Of a stretch of 64,000 nucleotides of DNA, positions 9,104-18,014 are shown piece by piece. Made by a program: the position numbers and the translations under genes. Source of the stretch: Pseudohalocynthiibacter aestuariivivens (lineage in GTDB: Bacteria; Pseudomonadota; Alphaproteobacteria; Rhodobacterales; Rhodobacteraceae); the NCBI RefSeq assembly GCF_011040495.1, contig NZ_CP049037.1, forward strand, positions 930,001-994,000, read 5' to 3'. The notes under the pieces were generated by a model that was not told the DNA's origin, made no database searches, and saw only the letters and a program-made list of their open reading frames with translations. How positions within the stretch are numbered: position 1 is the stretch's first letter; every line of letters starts with the position of its first letter.

Positions 9104-10159
9104 CTAACCTGCCGGAAACCAGTGTTTCGTCCTGTTGGCAAAGGCAACCAGCGACAGCATCACCGGCACCTCCACCAGAACGCCCACAACAGTCGCCAGC
9201 GCCGCGCCTGAGCCCAGCCCGAACAGGCTGATTGCCACAGCAACGGCCAATTCAAAGAAATTGGATGTGCCGATCAGGGCGCAGGGGGCCGCAACATTGA
9301 ACGGAATGCCCCACGCCCGCGCCGCGCCGTAGGCGACAAAGAAGATACCATAGGACTGGATCAGCAGCGGAACAGCAATCAGCACGATGACCAGCGGACG
9401 ATCCAGAATCACCTCGCCCTGAAAACCAAAGAGCAAAACCACCGTCACCAGCAATCCAATGATCGAAAACGGCTGCACACGGGATTTGAACGCATCCACA
9501 GCCCGCTCGCCATCCTGTGCGACCAGACGCTTGCGCGTTACATATCCGGCAAGCAGCGGCAACATCACATAGAGGCCCACCGACAGCAGCAACGTATCCC
9601 AAGGCACGACGATATCCGTCACGCCTAGCAAAAACGCCACAATCGGCGCAAAGGCAAAGACCATGATCACATCGTTTACGCTGACCTGCACCAGTGTATA
9701 GGTCGCATCACCGCGCGTCAGGTTCGACCAGACAAAGACCATTGCCGTACAGGGCGCAGCCCCCAGCAGGATGACACCCGCCAAATAGGCCTGCGCATCG
9801 TCCGGCGGAATCATTCCGGCGAACACATACTCGAAAAACAAAACACCCAGCGCCGCCATGGTAAAAGGTTTGATCAACCAGTTGACCACCAGCGTCACGA
9901 CCAACCCCTTGGGCCTGTCGCCGACCTGACGCAGCGCCCCGAAATCGACGCCAACCATCATTGGATAGACCATCGCCCAGATCAGCACAGCCACCGGCAG
10001 GTTGACCGATGCCACCTCCAGAGATGCGAGCGCACCAAAAACACCGGGAATGAGGTTGCCCAGCAACAGCCCGGCACCGATGGCGAGTGCCACCCAAACA
10101 GACAACCAACGTTCAAAGGTTCCCAATCCCGCCGCAGCAGGGAGCGATGTATCAGTCAT
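9104..10159 (-). CDS. acr3: ACR3-family arsenite efflux permease
   Basis: A 351-residue polytopic membrane protein with about ten hydrophobic segments. It carries the family's cysteine motif [16 protein letters not shown] and the second conserved segment [21 protein letters not shown]3 (ArsB-type function) proteins export arsenite using the proton gradient. The start at 10159 (MTDTSLPAA) is preceded by GAAAGAA. It lies 45 bases downstream of arsR on the same strand, forming a two-gene arsenic-response unit. No arsC reductase is visible in the window. Confidence 0.93.
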   Translation of the reverse strand: MTDTSLPAAAGLGTFERWLSVWVALAIGAGLLLGNLIPGVFGALASLEVASVNLPVAVLIWAMVYPMMVGVDFGALRQVGDRPKGLVVTLVVNWLIKPFTMAALGVLFFEYVFAGMIPPDDAQAYLAGVILLGAAPCTAMVFVWSNLTRGDATYTLVQVSVNDVIMVFAFAPIVAFLLGVTDIVVPWDTLLLSVGLYVMLPLLAGYVTRKRLVAQDGERAVDAFKSRVQPFSIIGLLVTVVLLFGFQGEVILDRPLVIVLIAVPLLIQSYGIFFVAYGAARAWGIPFNVAAPCALIGTSNFFELAVAVAISLFGLGSGAALATVVGVLVEVPVMLSLVAFANRTKHWFPAG

Positions 10160-10204
10160 ATCGTTCTTTCGGTGTTGTCGCCCGAAGGGCAAAAAATTGC
10201 TGTT

Positions 10205-10537
10205 TTAACAGTCACAGGCCAGTTCCTGAATGACCGGTTGGCAAAGATCGGGTCGCCCGCCACAGCAGTCCTGCATCAAAAAAGCGAGCAATCCGCGCAG
10301 TCCGTTCATGTCGGCGAAATAACGAATGCTGCGGCCCTCTCGGGTCTTGCGGATCAGGCCCGCGCGCAGGAGGATCGCCAAGTTTGCCGACATCGTATTC
10401 TGTCGCACATTCAGGGTTTCGCCGATCTCTCCTGCCGACATACCGGCCCCGCCAGCCTTGATCAGCAGGCGGAACACGTCCAGACGGGTCGATTGACTAA
10501 GGGCTGCGAAAGCAGTGAGGGTTTCATCTTTATCCAT
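10205..10537 (-). CDS. arsR: ArsR-family arsenical-responsive repressor
   Basis: A 110-residue winged-helix protein. The core shows ALSQSTRLDVFRLLIKAG, the recognition helix region VRQNTMSANLAILLRAGLI and the wing KTREGRSIRYFAD. The classic Cys-x-Cys metal site in the DNA-binding helix is absent. Instead cysteines cluster at the C-terminus (DCCGGRPDLC and ACDC), as in the ArsR subgroup that senses As(III) there. It is first in the arsR-acr3 unit, and an inverted repeat overlaps its own start codon, consistent with autorepression. Confidence 0.92.
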   Translation of the reverse strand: MDKDETLTAFAALSQSTRLDVFRLLIKAGGAGMSAGEIGETLNVRQNTMSANLAILLRAGLIRKTREGRSIRYFADMNGLRGLLAFLMQDCCGGRPDLCQPVIQELACDC

Positions 10538-10556
10538 ATATCACGAATTATGGATA
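10531..10556. promoter_or_regulatory. Candidate ArsR operator
   Basis: A perfect 8-bp inverted repeat, TATCCATA and TATGGATA with a ten-base spacer, spans the arsR start codon and its immediate upstream region. The position and AT-rich dyad fit an ArsR-family autoregulatory operator. No binding evidence is available. Confidence 0.65.
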
Positions 10557-10646
10557 TAATGAGTTTTCGTCAAGCATCAATTATGATGGCACCCGCCCTG
10601 CTGGCGACACAGGTCGTGCAGAGCGGGCTGGCGTGGAAATATCTGC

Positions 10647-11156
10647 TCAGCTCTCGCTCAGCGCGACTTTCATATCCTTGACCATGTAGATCACTTCACC
10701 ATCGGCCTCGACGATGCCATCGGCCACGCCCATGGTCAGGCGTCGGGTCTGGATCGCCTTGGTGAAATCAATTTTATAGGTCAGCATCTTGCGGTCAGGT
10801 CGTACCATTCCGGTCAGCTTCACCTCGCCCACGCCCAACGCATAACCGCGCCCCTGCCAGCCGCGCCAGCCAAGGTTGAACCCGGTCAGTTGCCACAGTC
10901 CATCAAGGCCCAGACAACCCGGCATGATCGGATTGCCGGGAAAATGGCAGTCAAAGAACCATAAGTCCGGCGTTATATCGAACTCAGCCAGCACGTGCCC
11001 CTTGCCGTGTGCCCCGCCATCCGCCGAGATGTCGGTAATCCGGTCCATCATCAGCATCGGTGGCTCAGGTAATTGCGCATTTCCGGGACCAAAAAGCTCG
11101 CCCCGTGCGCATTTCAACAAATCGTCTTTTCCGAAGCTGCTCGGATAGTCGGCCAT
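10647..11156 (-). CDS. fabA: 3-hydroxydecanoyl-ACP dehydratase/isomerase FabA
   Basis: A 169-residue hot-dog-fold enzyme that makes trans-2-decenoyl-ACP and isomerises it to cis-3, the branch point for unsaturated fatty acids. The catalytic segment [19 protein letters not shown] contains the active His and, further on, the Asp. The ATG at 11156 ([13 protein letters not shown]) has AGAGGGAG upstream and gives the usual family length; a longer in-frame start adds an atypical N-terminus. It diverges from irr, a known Rhodobacterales arrangement, but is cut off from fabB by the arsenic module. Confidence 0.96.
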   Translation of the reverse strand: MADYPSSFGKDDLLKCARGELFGPGNAQLPEPPMLMMDRITDISADGGAHGKGHVLAEFDITPDLWFFDCHFPGNPIMPGCLGLDGLWQLTGFNLGWRGWQGRGYALGVGEVKLTGMVRPDRKMLTYKIDFTKAIQTRRLTMGVADGIVEADGEVIYMVKDMKVALSES

Positions 11157-11282
11157 TCGCACGGCTCCCTCTTGATTGGTCGCTGGTCTCTGCGTCTCGT
11201 CTAGCACCCGAGGGCGCGCGCATGCAAGCCCGCCTCACCTACCTTGCCTGCTGAAACAGGCAGGCCAAAACGCGGATTTTAT

Positions 11283-11312
11283 TTGAAATCTCCCCGCCCC
11301 GCATCCTATATT
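11283..11312 (+). promoter_or_regulatory. Candidate sigma-70 promoter of irr
   Basis: TTGAAA at 11283-11288 and TATATT at 11307-11312 are separated by 18 bases. The predicted start of transcription would lie near 11319, leaving only a short leader before the irr ATG. Confidence 0.5.
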
Positions 11313-11327
11313 GCCCCAGTAAGAAGA

Positions 11328-11756
11328 ATGCAGGCTCAGATGTTACACAGCGCGCTGGAACGCGGATCAGACTGGCTAACCAATGCAGGGCTACGGCCCA
11401 CGCGGCAACGTGTGGCGCTGGCGGCACTGCTGATTGGCGATGGCCAGCATCGTCACGTTACCGCAGAGAGCCTGTTTTCCGATGTCTGCTGCATGGGAGA
11501 GAGCGTCTCACTCGCCACAGTATACAACACGCTGCGCGCCTTCTGTGGTGCCGGACTGTTGCAAGAGGTGATGGTAGACGGCACCAAGAGCTATTTCGAC
11601 ACCAACACCCATGACCATCCGCATTTCTTCTGGGAAGACGAAAACCGGCTGAGCGACGCGCCTGCGGATCAGTTACAGATTACCCGATTGCCCGACGCCC
11701 CTGAAGGTGTCGAAATCGCATCAGTCGATGTGGTGATCCGACTGCGACGCAAGTGA
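11328..11756 (+). CDS. irr: Irr, iron/heme-responsive Fur-family regulator
   Basis: About 142 residues from the ATG at 11328; a second in-frame ATG at 11340 is equally plausible. The protein has a winged-helix N-terminal half (LRPTRQRVALAALL, ESVSLATVYNTLRAFCGAGLL) and a dimerisation half with an HDHPHFF metal-ligand segment, typical of Irr rather than Fur or Zur. The N-terminal heme-regulatory Cys-Pro motif of Bradyrhizobium Irr is not seen, as is common in this order. Irr represses iron-consuming functions when heme or iron is scarce. It is divergent from fabA and its stop overlaps the next gene. Confidence 0.9.
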   Translation: MQAQMLHSALERGSDWLTNAGLRPTRQRVALAALLIGDGQHRHVTAESLFSDVCCMGESVSLATVYNTLRAFCGAGLLQEVMVDGTKSYFDTNTHDHPHFFWEDENRLSDAPADQLQITRLPDAPEGVEIASVDVVIRLRRK

Positions 11757-12568
11757 GCGCAGACGCCGCAACGACGTCGCGCATTGTTTGGCTTTCCGAT
11801 CTTCATTTTGACGCGTCTGATCGCGTCTTGGGCCATGATCCGCGCGCCCGGATCGACGCTGCAATTGACTATGTGAACGCGCATTACGGCGATGCCCGCC
11901 TATGTGTTATTTCGGGTGATATGGTCGAAACGGCTTCAGCCGAAAACTACGCGACCCGACGACAGTCGTTGGATCGGCTATGCCTGCCGTGGCATCCGAT
12001 GACCGGAAATCACGATTCCAGAGCACTATTGCGCACGCATCTGCCACTGCCCGAAACAGCCATGCCGGATTTCGTACAATATGAAATTGCGCTGCCGCAG
12101 GCGCGGCTGCTGTGCCTCGATACCCTGCTGGAAGGCTCTGGAAAAGGCGTGCTTTGTCAGACACGATTGGATTGGCTGCAAGAGCGGCTGGCGGTGCCCG
12201 ATGACGGTCGGCCGATCATTATATTCATGCACCACCCGCCGATGGCACTGGGCCTGCCCATGCTCGATCCGATGCGGTTGGAAAATGGCGAGACTTTGCT
12301 GCGTATTCTGCGTGCGACCCCTGCAGTCCGGCAACTGTGCTTCGGCCACATCCATCGGCCGGTCGCGGGCAGCATACAGGGTATGGCATATTGCGGCCTG
12401 CGGTCAGTGCTATATCAGGCCCCCCCGCCGCGCCCAGACTGGACATGGGATACATTTGCCCCCGCCCATGAAGCCCCGGAATTGGGCGTCATCACGCTGG
12501 ACGATGGGCGCGTGATGGTCCAAACTCTGGCGTTCTGCCCCGCCGGGTTCGGTGTTGCTTCTGCCTGA
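11753..12568 (+). CDS. Calcineurin-like metallophosphoesterase (CpdA-like)
   Basis: A 271-residue class III cyclic-nucleotide-phosphodiesterase-like protein. The five metal-binding motifs are visible in order: SDLHFD, ISGDMVE, MTGNHDS, FMHHPP and CFGHIHRP. It begins at GTG, overlapping the irr stop by four bases, so translation is probably coupled to irr. Family members hydrolyse cAMP or other phosphodiesters; the true substrate cannot be told from sequence. Why it is tied to an iron regulator is unknown. Confidence 0.85.
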   Translation: MSADAATTSRIVWLSDLHFDASDRVLGHDPRARIDAAIDYVNAHYGDARLCVISGDMVETASAENYATRRQSLDRLCLPWHPMTGNHDSRALLRTHLPLPETAMPDFVQYEIALPQARLLCLDTLLEGSGKGVLCQTRLDWLQERLAVPDDGRPIIIFMHHPPMALGLPMLDPMRLENGETLLRILRATPAVRQLCFGHIHRPVAGSIQGMAYCGLRSVLYQAPPPRPDWTWDTFAPAHEAPELGVITLDDGRVMVQTLAFCPAGFGVASA

Positions 12569-12613
12569 TAGCCACACTCGGCCAATGCCACATTTGCGTC
12601 ACGAGGCTCCGAC

Positions 12614-13600
12614 ATGCGTGCTATATCTTATGATCGATTCGGCCCTGCGGCTGATGTACTTGAACTTGATGACGTCGACCTGCCCCTTCCCGGCCCCGGT
12701 GAAGCGCGCGTGCGGCTCAGCCATTCCGGTGTAAATCCATCCGATGCCAAGGCTCGCGCGGGCACGCGTCCCGGTGTGACCAAACCGGCATTTGATCGCA
12801 TCATCCCTCATTCCGATGGTTCGGGCGAGATTGACGCCGTGGGCGATGGCGTCGACACGTCACGGATCGGCCAACGCGTGTGGATATGGAACGGCCAGTG
12901 GCAGCGTCCCTTCGGCACTGCCGCAGAGGCGATCTGCCTGCCAGAGGCTCAGACCGTGCCACTGCCCGAGGGCGTCGACCTCGCCATCGGCGCGACATTG
13001 GGCATTCCGGGACTTACAGCCGCGCATACGGTCTTTGGCGGTGGCGACATAGCGGGACAAACCCTGCTGATCAGCGGTGGCGCCGGGGCTGTCGGTCACA
13101 ACGCGGTGCAACTGGCGAAATGGGGCGGCGCACGGGTCATTGCCACCGCCCGGGGTCCGGGGCTGGAACGCGCAGCGCAGGCAGGCGCGGATGTCTGTCT
13201 GGATTACACCGATCCGGACCTGACCGCGCAAATTCTCGCAGCGACGAACGGCGAGGGCATTGATCGCGCGGTCGAGGTTGAATTCGGCCAGAACGCGGCG
13301 ATGCTCCCCGAGGTGATGCGACCATCCGGCACGATCTGCGCCTATGGATCGGGGGCCGATATGGCGCCGACATTGCCGTTCGGGCCATACCTCTTCAAGG
13401 CGCTCACCCTCGATATCGTGTTAATTTACATTCTGGGGGCAGCAGCCCGCACAGCCGCAATCAGCCGACTGCACGCAGCGCTAATTGCAGGTGCGTTGCG
13501 TCCCGAGATCGCGCGCACCTACCCGCTGGCCGAATGTGCCATCGCTCAGGACGCGGTGATGACACCCGGCCGTGCGGGCGCGGTTCTGTTGGAAATTTGA
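12614..13600 (+). CDS. Zinc-free MDR-family quinone reductase-like oxidoreductase
   Basis: A 328-residue medium-chain dehydrogenase/reductase. The N-terminal GroES-like half includes LSHSGVNPSDAKARAG, typical of quinone oxidoreductases. The nucleotide-binding half has SGGAGAVGHNAVQLAKWGGA. No catalytic or structural zinc cysteines are present, which points to the NADPH:quinone reductase branch rather than alcohol dehydrogenases. It lies 45 bases after the metallophosphoesterase gene and is followed by a strong palindrome. Confidence 0.82.
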   Translation: MRAISYDRFGPAADVLELDDVDLPLPGPGEARVRLSHSGVNPSDAKARAGTRPGVTKPAFDRIIPHSDGSGEIDAVGDGVDTSRIGQRVWIWNGQWQRPFGTAAEAICLPEAQTVPLPEGVDLAIGATLGIPGLTAAHTVFGGGDIAGQTLLISGGAGAVGHNAVQLAKWGGARVIATARGPGLERAAQAGADVCLDYTDPDLTAQILAATNGEGIDRAVEVEFGQNAAMLPEVMRPSGTICAYGSGADMAPTLPFGPYLFKALTLDIVLIYILGAAARTAAISRLHAALIAGALRPEIARTYPLAECAIAQDAVMTPGRAGAVLLEI

Positions 13601-13601
13601 C

Positions 13602-13628
13602 GTAAGGTGGGTTTGAAACCCACCTTAC
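13602..13628. terminator. Perfect 13-bp palindrome between convergent genes
   Basis: GTAAGGTGGGTTT, a single G, then its exact reverse complement. It starts one base after the stop of the MDR gene and ends ten bases before the stop of the convergent FKBP gene. It could end transcription from both sides, although neither side has a proper T-run. Confidence 0.6.
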
Positions 13629-13638
13629 CCATCACAGT

Positions 13639-14067
13639 TCAGCCAATCGCAACGAGCTCGATCGCGAATGTCAGATCCTTGCCTGCAAGAAAGTGGTTGG
13701 CATCCAGCGTTACAGTGTCGTCTGTCACTTCGACAACGGTCACCGGCATCGCCTGCCCATCGGGAGTTTGGACCTGCAACTGCGTCCCGAGGTCAAGTGG
13801 GATATCTGCCGGGATACCTTCGCGCGGCACTTGTTGCAGGGCGGCCGGGTCGGGTTGGCCATACGCATCGTCCGCCGCCACTTCGACGACCTTCTTATCG
13901 CCAAGGGTCATGCCCGGCAGCGCGGTATCGAGACCGGGAATGATCTGGCCCGATCCGACAGTGAATTTCAGCGGATCACGCCCGTCGCTACTGTCAAAGA
14001 CAGACCCATCCTCAAGCGTGCCAGTGTAGTGAATATGGACGGTGTCGCCCGATTTAACTTCGGTCAT
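13639..14067 (-). CDS. FKBP-type peptidyl-prolyl isomerase (SlyD-like)
   Basis: 142 residues from the ATG at 14067, with GGAGA upstream; the longer in-frame frame adds a proline-rich leader unlike the family. It has the FKBP core VHIHYTGTLEDGSVFDSS, PLKFTVGSGQIIPGLD and the insert-in-flap domain typical of SlyD (AYGQPDPAALQQVPRE). The C-terminus lacks the His/Cys-rich metal-binding tail of E. coli SlyD. It is a predicted cytoplasmic folding catalyst and stands as a single gene. Confidence 0.9.
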   Translation of the reverse strand: MTEVKSGDTVHIHYTGTLEDGSVFDSSDGRDPLKFTVGSGQIIPGLDTALPGMTLGDKKVVEVAADDAYGQPDPAALQQVPREGIPADIPLDLGTQLQVQTPDGQAMPVTVVEVTDDTVTLDANHFLAGKDLTFAIELVAIG

Positions 14068-14308
14068 AGTGTCTCCAGTCTTTGGGGGGATTTTACCCGG
14101 CGCACTGGGCGGCGGGTTGTCAGGGTTTGTCGAGGCCGCGCCGCGCGCGGGTACTCGATTGCGATTCGCCATGGACGCTAACGCCCGCCTGCCCGGTTTG
14201 CAAACAAACGGCCCGGCGGACCTGCCTCTAGCGCGTTTTCACATCCAGATCACCCTTCCCCCCCTGCCCCATCCATGCCAGTCTGCCGCTAATCTCCCGG
14301 AGGACCTT

Positions 14309-14995
14309 ATGCCTGTTACCACCTGTATTTTCGATGCCTATGGCACGCTCTTTGATGTCGCCGCAGCCGCGCGGATCGCCGCAGCAGAGCCGGGACGCGC
14401 GGCATTCGCTGCACACTGGCCCCGGATCGCGCAGAACTGGCGGCTGAAACAGTTGCAGTACACATGGCTGCGCGCGATCACGAACCAGCACACCGATTTC
14501 TGGCAGGTCACACAGGATGGGCTGGACTGGTCGCTAGAGGCCGAAGGGCTGAACGCCGATGCAGACCTGCGCGAACGGCTGCTGCAACTCTATTGGGAGC
14601 TGGAAGCCTACGCCGAAGTGCCTGCCATGCTGCGCGCACTCAAGAGAGCCGGCCTCAACACCGCGATTCTGTCAAACGGATCACCCGACATGCTGGACGG
14701 CGCGGTAAAATCGGCAGGTCTGGGCGATCTGCTCGACCATGTACTCTCGGTCGAGGACGTGGGCATCTTCAAACCTGCCAGCGTGGTTTATGATATGGTC
14801 GGCAACTGTTTCGGCTGCGCCCGCGACGAAGTTCTTTTTGTCTCGTCCAATGGCTGGGACGCGGCGGGCGCTGCCAGCTACGGGTTCACAACTGCGTGGG
14901 TCAATCGCGCGTCTGAACCAGTGGACCGCCTGCCAGCAAAGCCCGACCAAATACTGACCGATCTGACCGGCATCCCGGCGCTGGCAGGCGCCTGA
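14309..14995 (+). CDS. Haloacid dehalogenase type II-like HAD hydrolase
   Basis: A 228-residue HAD-superfamily protein. The nucleophile Asp is in IFDAYGTLFDV, motif II in ILSNGSPDML, the Lys motif in GIFKPASVVYD and the acidic-site region in FVSSNGWDAAGA. Length and motifs match L-2-haloacid dehalogenases, which hydrolyse short 2-haloalkanoates, but close relatives act on other substrates. CGGAGG precedes the ATG. It is the first gene of an overlapping operon, sharing one base with the next gene. Confidence 0.85.
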   Translation: MPVTTCIFDAYGTLFDVAAAARIAAAEPGRAAFAAHWPRIAQNWRLKQLQYTWLRAITNQHTDFWQVTQDGLDWSLEAEGLNADADLRERLLQLYWELEAYAEVPAMLRALKRAGLNTAILSNGSPDMLDGAVKSAGLGDLLDHVLSVEDVGIFKPASVVYDMVGNCFGCARDEVLFVSSNGWDAAGAASYGFTTAWVNRASEPVDRLPAKPDQILTDLTGIPALAGA

Positions 14996-15831
14996 TGCCC
15001 AAATTTCTGTCCAAGGACGGCCTCAACCTGCATTACGAGGACGCTGGAGATGGCCCTTCTGTGCTCTGTCTTGCGGGCCTTACCCGCAACAATGCCGATT
15101 TTGGGTTCTTGCTGCCTTTCCTGCCCGAGTATCGCATGATCCGACCCGACTATCGCGGGCGCGGACAATCGGACCACGCTGCAGATTACATGACCTATTC
15201 CATAGCCCAAGAGGCGCAGGACGTCCTGACCCTGCTTGATCATCTGAAACTGGATCGCGTTACGATCATCGGCACGTCACGCGGCGGCCTGATCGCGATG
15301 TTACTGGCGTATATGGCACCAGAGCGTCTGAAGGGCGTGATCCTGAATGACATCGGCCCAGAAGTGACGCCCGTCGGAATTGAGCGGATCATGGATTATG
15401 TCGGGAACGAACCGAACGCGCCCGATCTGGATGCGGTTGCGACCACGTTGCACGCGCTCGGTGCTGATGCCTTTCCCGGCGTGACCCTCAATCGCTGGCG
15501 CGCACAGGCAGATATGATGTTTTATGAGAAACCCGGCGGCGGCCTTGGACTGCGTTATGATGCGCGTTTGCGGGATGCGCTGATCGGTCAGGCCGGTGTC
15601 GGCCCTGCCCCTGATTTATGGGCTCTGTTTGACGCGCTGGCCAAACTACCTCTGACCGCCATTCGCGGCGCCAATTCGGACCTGCTGAGCGCAGACACCT
15701 TTGCAAAAATGCAAGAACGTGCGCCCAGTATGCATGTCGCAACAGTGCCCGATCGCGGGCATGTCCCATTTCTGGACGAGACCGAGGCGTTGGATGCGAT
15801 CCGCGCCCACCTCAAGGAGTACGCCACATGA
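14995..15831 (+). CDS. Alpha/beta hydrolase
   Basis: A 278-residue alpha/beta-hydrolase. The oxyanion region is LCLAGLTRNNADF, the nucleophile elbow IGTSRGGLIA, and the acid and histidine lie in GANSDLLSA and VPDRGHVPFLDE. Substrate is unknown; such proteins are often named after 3-oxoadipate lactonases or haloalkane dehalogenases. Start and stop codons overlap both neighbours (TGATG and ATGA), so it is translated as part of the HAD to pcaD operon. Confidence 0.83.
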   Translation: MPKFLSKDGLNLHYEDAGDGPSVLCLAGLTRNNADFGFLLPFLPEYRMIRPDYRGRGQSDHAADYMTYSIAQEAQDVLTLLDHLKLDRVTIIGTSRGGLIAMLLAYMAPERLKGVILNDIGPEVTPVGIERIMDYVGNEPNAPDLDAVATTLHALGADAFPGVTLNRWRAQADMMFYEKPGGGLGLRYDARLRDALIGQAGVGPAPDLWALFDALAKLPLTAIRGANSDLLSADTFAKMQERAPSMHVATVPDRGHVPFLDETEALDAIRAHLKEYAT

Positions 15832-16814
15832 GCAACATCAACATGATCCGCGCCGCCGCGACACGGCTGGAAGGTCACGCACGCCGCACGCCGATGCTCA
15901 CCTCACCCTTTCTTGATGAAATTGCCGGGCGGCGCGTGTTGGTCAAGCCCGAATGCCTGCAACATACCGGCAGCTTCAAGTATCGCGGTGGACGCTCTGC
16001 GGTGTCTGCCCTTGATCCCGAAACACGCGCCAAAGGCGTCATCGCTTTTTCTAGCGGCAACCATGCGCAGGGCGTGGCATTGGCCGCGCGCGAACATGGC
16101 GTACCGGCAGTGATCATCATGCCCGCCGACGCGCCGCGCATGAAAATCGACAACACCCGCGCATTAGGCGCTGAGGTGGTACTGTACGATCGCGCGGGCG
16201 GTGAGAGCCGCGAGGCCATTGGTGACAAGCTAAAGGCCGAGCGCGACCTGACCCTGATCCGCCCGTATGACGACCCTCAGGTGATCGCGGGTCAGGGCAC
16301 CACAGGCCTCGAAATCGCGGCACAGGCCACCGAAATGGGCGTGACGGCGGGCGATGTGCTGGTCTGTTGCGGCGGTGGTGGTCTGACATCCGGCATCGCG
16401 ATGGCGCTGGAGGCCGATGCGCCCGGCCTGCGCGCGCGCCCCTGCGAGCCAGAGGGCTTTGACGATGTGAAACGTTCGCTCAACTCCGGCCATATCGAGA
16501 CCAACAACACGCAATCTGGCAACATCTGTGACGCAATTCTGACGCCTGCACCGGGGCAGATGACATTTCCGATCCTGCACCGCCTTTGCGGTCCAGGCAT
16601 TGCCGTGACCGAAGAGGATTGCCTGCGCGCCATGGCCCTCGCCTTCCAACGGTTAAAGCTGGTGGCAGAACCCGGAGGAGCCGTGGCCTTGGCCGCCGCA
16701 CTCTTTTACGGCGACGAGATCGAGGGCGATGCCGTGATCTGCACCATTTCGGGCGGTAACGTCGACGCGGATCTGTTCCAGCGCGCCCTTGCCACCTATG
16801 GGGGGGCGGAATGA
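15828..16814 (+). CDS. PLP-dependent threonine/serine dehydratase family enzyme
   Basis: A 328-residue fold-type II PLP enzyme. The lysine that binds PLP is in HTGSFKYRGG, the substrate loop in SSGNHAQGVA, the phosphate-binding glycine loop is CCGGGGLTSG and the N1-contact loop is TISGGNVD. It lacks the C-terminal ACT regulatory domain of biosynthetic IlvA, so catabolic threonine dehydratase, serine racemase or 3-hydroxyaspartate ammonia-lyase are all possible. It overlaps both neighbours by four bases. Confidence 0.86.
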   Translation: MSNINMIRAAATRLEGHARRTPMLTSPFLDEIAGRRVLVKPECLQHTGSFKYRGGRSAVSALDPETRAKGVIAFSSGNHAQGVALAAREHGVPAVIIMPADAPRMKIDNTRALGAEVVLYDRAGGESREAIGDKLKAERDLTLIRPYDDPQVIAGQGTTGLEIAAQATEMGVTAGDVLVCCGGGGLTSGIAMALEADAPGLRARPCEPEGFDDVKRSLNSGHIETNNTQSGNICDAILTPAPGQMTFPILHRLCGPGIAVTEEDCLRAMALAFQRLKLVAEPGGAVALAAALFYGDEIEGDAVICTISGGNVDADLFQRALATYGGAE

Positions 16815-18013
16815 CAGAATTCACCATCGCCAGCTTCAACGTCAAGAACCTGATTGGGCCAGACAAGGAATATTACGAATTCCAGACCTACACCCCCGAG
16901 GAATACGCGTGGAAAGAAGACTGGATGGCCGATCAAGTGTTGACGCTGGACGCGGACATCATCGGGTTTCAGGAGATTTTCGAGGAAGCGCCGCTGCGCG
17001 CCGTGGTGGACGAGGCCAGCCGCCGCGCCGAAGTTCTGAACGCCGCCTCTGTTCCCGATAAAACCAAGCGCTATCACCGCAAGGTCATCTTTCGCAAACT
17101 GGCCGCAACTGGATATGCGGGTGCGTCCCTCGCCTTTGCGCCCAACGCTGCCGACACCGGCGAGCCGGGCAAACGCCGTCCCGGCGTGGCGATCCTGTCG
17201 CGCATGGGTTTTGCCGGGCAACCCGAGATCATTCAGGATCTGCCGAAACCATTGATCATCCCGTTCCAGCCATTGCGCGGGCTGGATGGCGACACCGATG
17301 CAGGCAGTTTTGCATTGCGCCGCCTGTCACGTCCGATCCTAAAAGCGCGTATTCCCGTGGGCGACCAGACGATCACCGTTTTCAACTGCCATCTGAAGTC
17401 CAAACTGGGCGAACACATCAAACCCGACGGGGCAGATTTCGCGCCCGAGGCGAACCTGACCCGGTATGATCCCGTCGGTCGCGCCTTGGGCAGCCTGCGC
17501 GCCGCCATTCGCCGCATGGCCGAAGCGTGGGTGCTGCGCGCCGAGATCGTAGCCGAACTGCGCGCGGGCCATCCGGTAATGGTGCTGGGCGATTTCAACG
17601 ATGGCGAACACGCCACCTCATCCGAAATCATCGCTGGCGAAGTCCCGTTCAAGAACTACCAATGGATGTTACGCCACGACGCGAAGGATCGCGGTGATCG
17701 CTACACGGCCGAAGAACACCAGCAGATCACTGAAGATGTCGAGGCCGTGCGCCTGCATTCCGCTGAAAAGCTCTTTGTGCGCAAATCCCTGCGAGACATG
17801 GTTTACACATCCGCCTTTGGCGGCATCTACGAGAGTATTGACCAAATCTACATGTCGCGACATTTCCACCCTGATTTCGATGCCCGGATCGGCGATATGT
17901 CCTATTTCAGCGTCTTTAACGACCACATCACCGACGGCAGCCATGCCGAGGCCCCCTATAACAAGCTCGCCTCGGATCACGGGCAGATCATGGCCCATAT
18001 GAGGCTGCGCTGA
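16811..18013 (+). CDS. Endonuclease/exonuclease/phosphatase-fold hydrolase
   Basis: A 400-residue protein with the EEP active-site pattern: IASFNVKNL near the N-terminus, DIIGFQEIFEE, GVAILSRMGF, FNCHLKSK, MVLGDFNDGEHAT and C-terminal SDHGQIMAH. There is no signal peptide, so it is cytoplasmic. Family members cleave phosphodiesters in DNA, RNA, lipids or small molecules; the substrate is open. It sits in the operon between the dehydratase and pobA without an obvious pathway link. Confidence 0.83.
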   Translation: MTEFTIASFNVKNLIGPDKEYYEFQTYTPEEYAWKEDWMADQVLTLDADIIGFQEIFEEAPLRAVVDEASRRAEVLNAASVPDKTKRYHRKVIFRKLAATGYAGASLAFAPNAADTGEPGKRRPGVAILSRMGFAGQPEIIQDLPKPLIIPFQPLRGLDGDTDAGSFALRRLSRPILKARIPVGDQTITVFNCHLKSKLGEHIKPDGADFAPEANLTRYDPVGRALGSLRAAIRRMAEAWVLRAEIVAELRAGHPVMVLGDFNDGEHATSSEIIAGEVPFKNYQWMLRHDAKDRGDRYTAEEHQQITEDVEAVRLHSAEKLFVRKSLRDMVYTSAFGGIYESIDQIYMSRHFHPDFDARIGDMSYFSVFNDHITDGSHAEAPYNKLASDHGQIMAHMRLR

Positions 18014-18014
18014 C

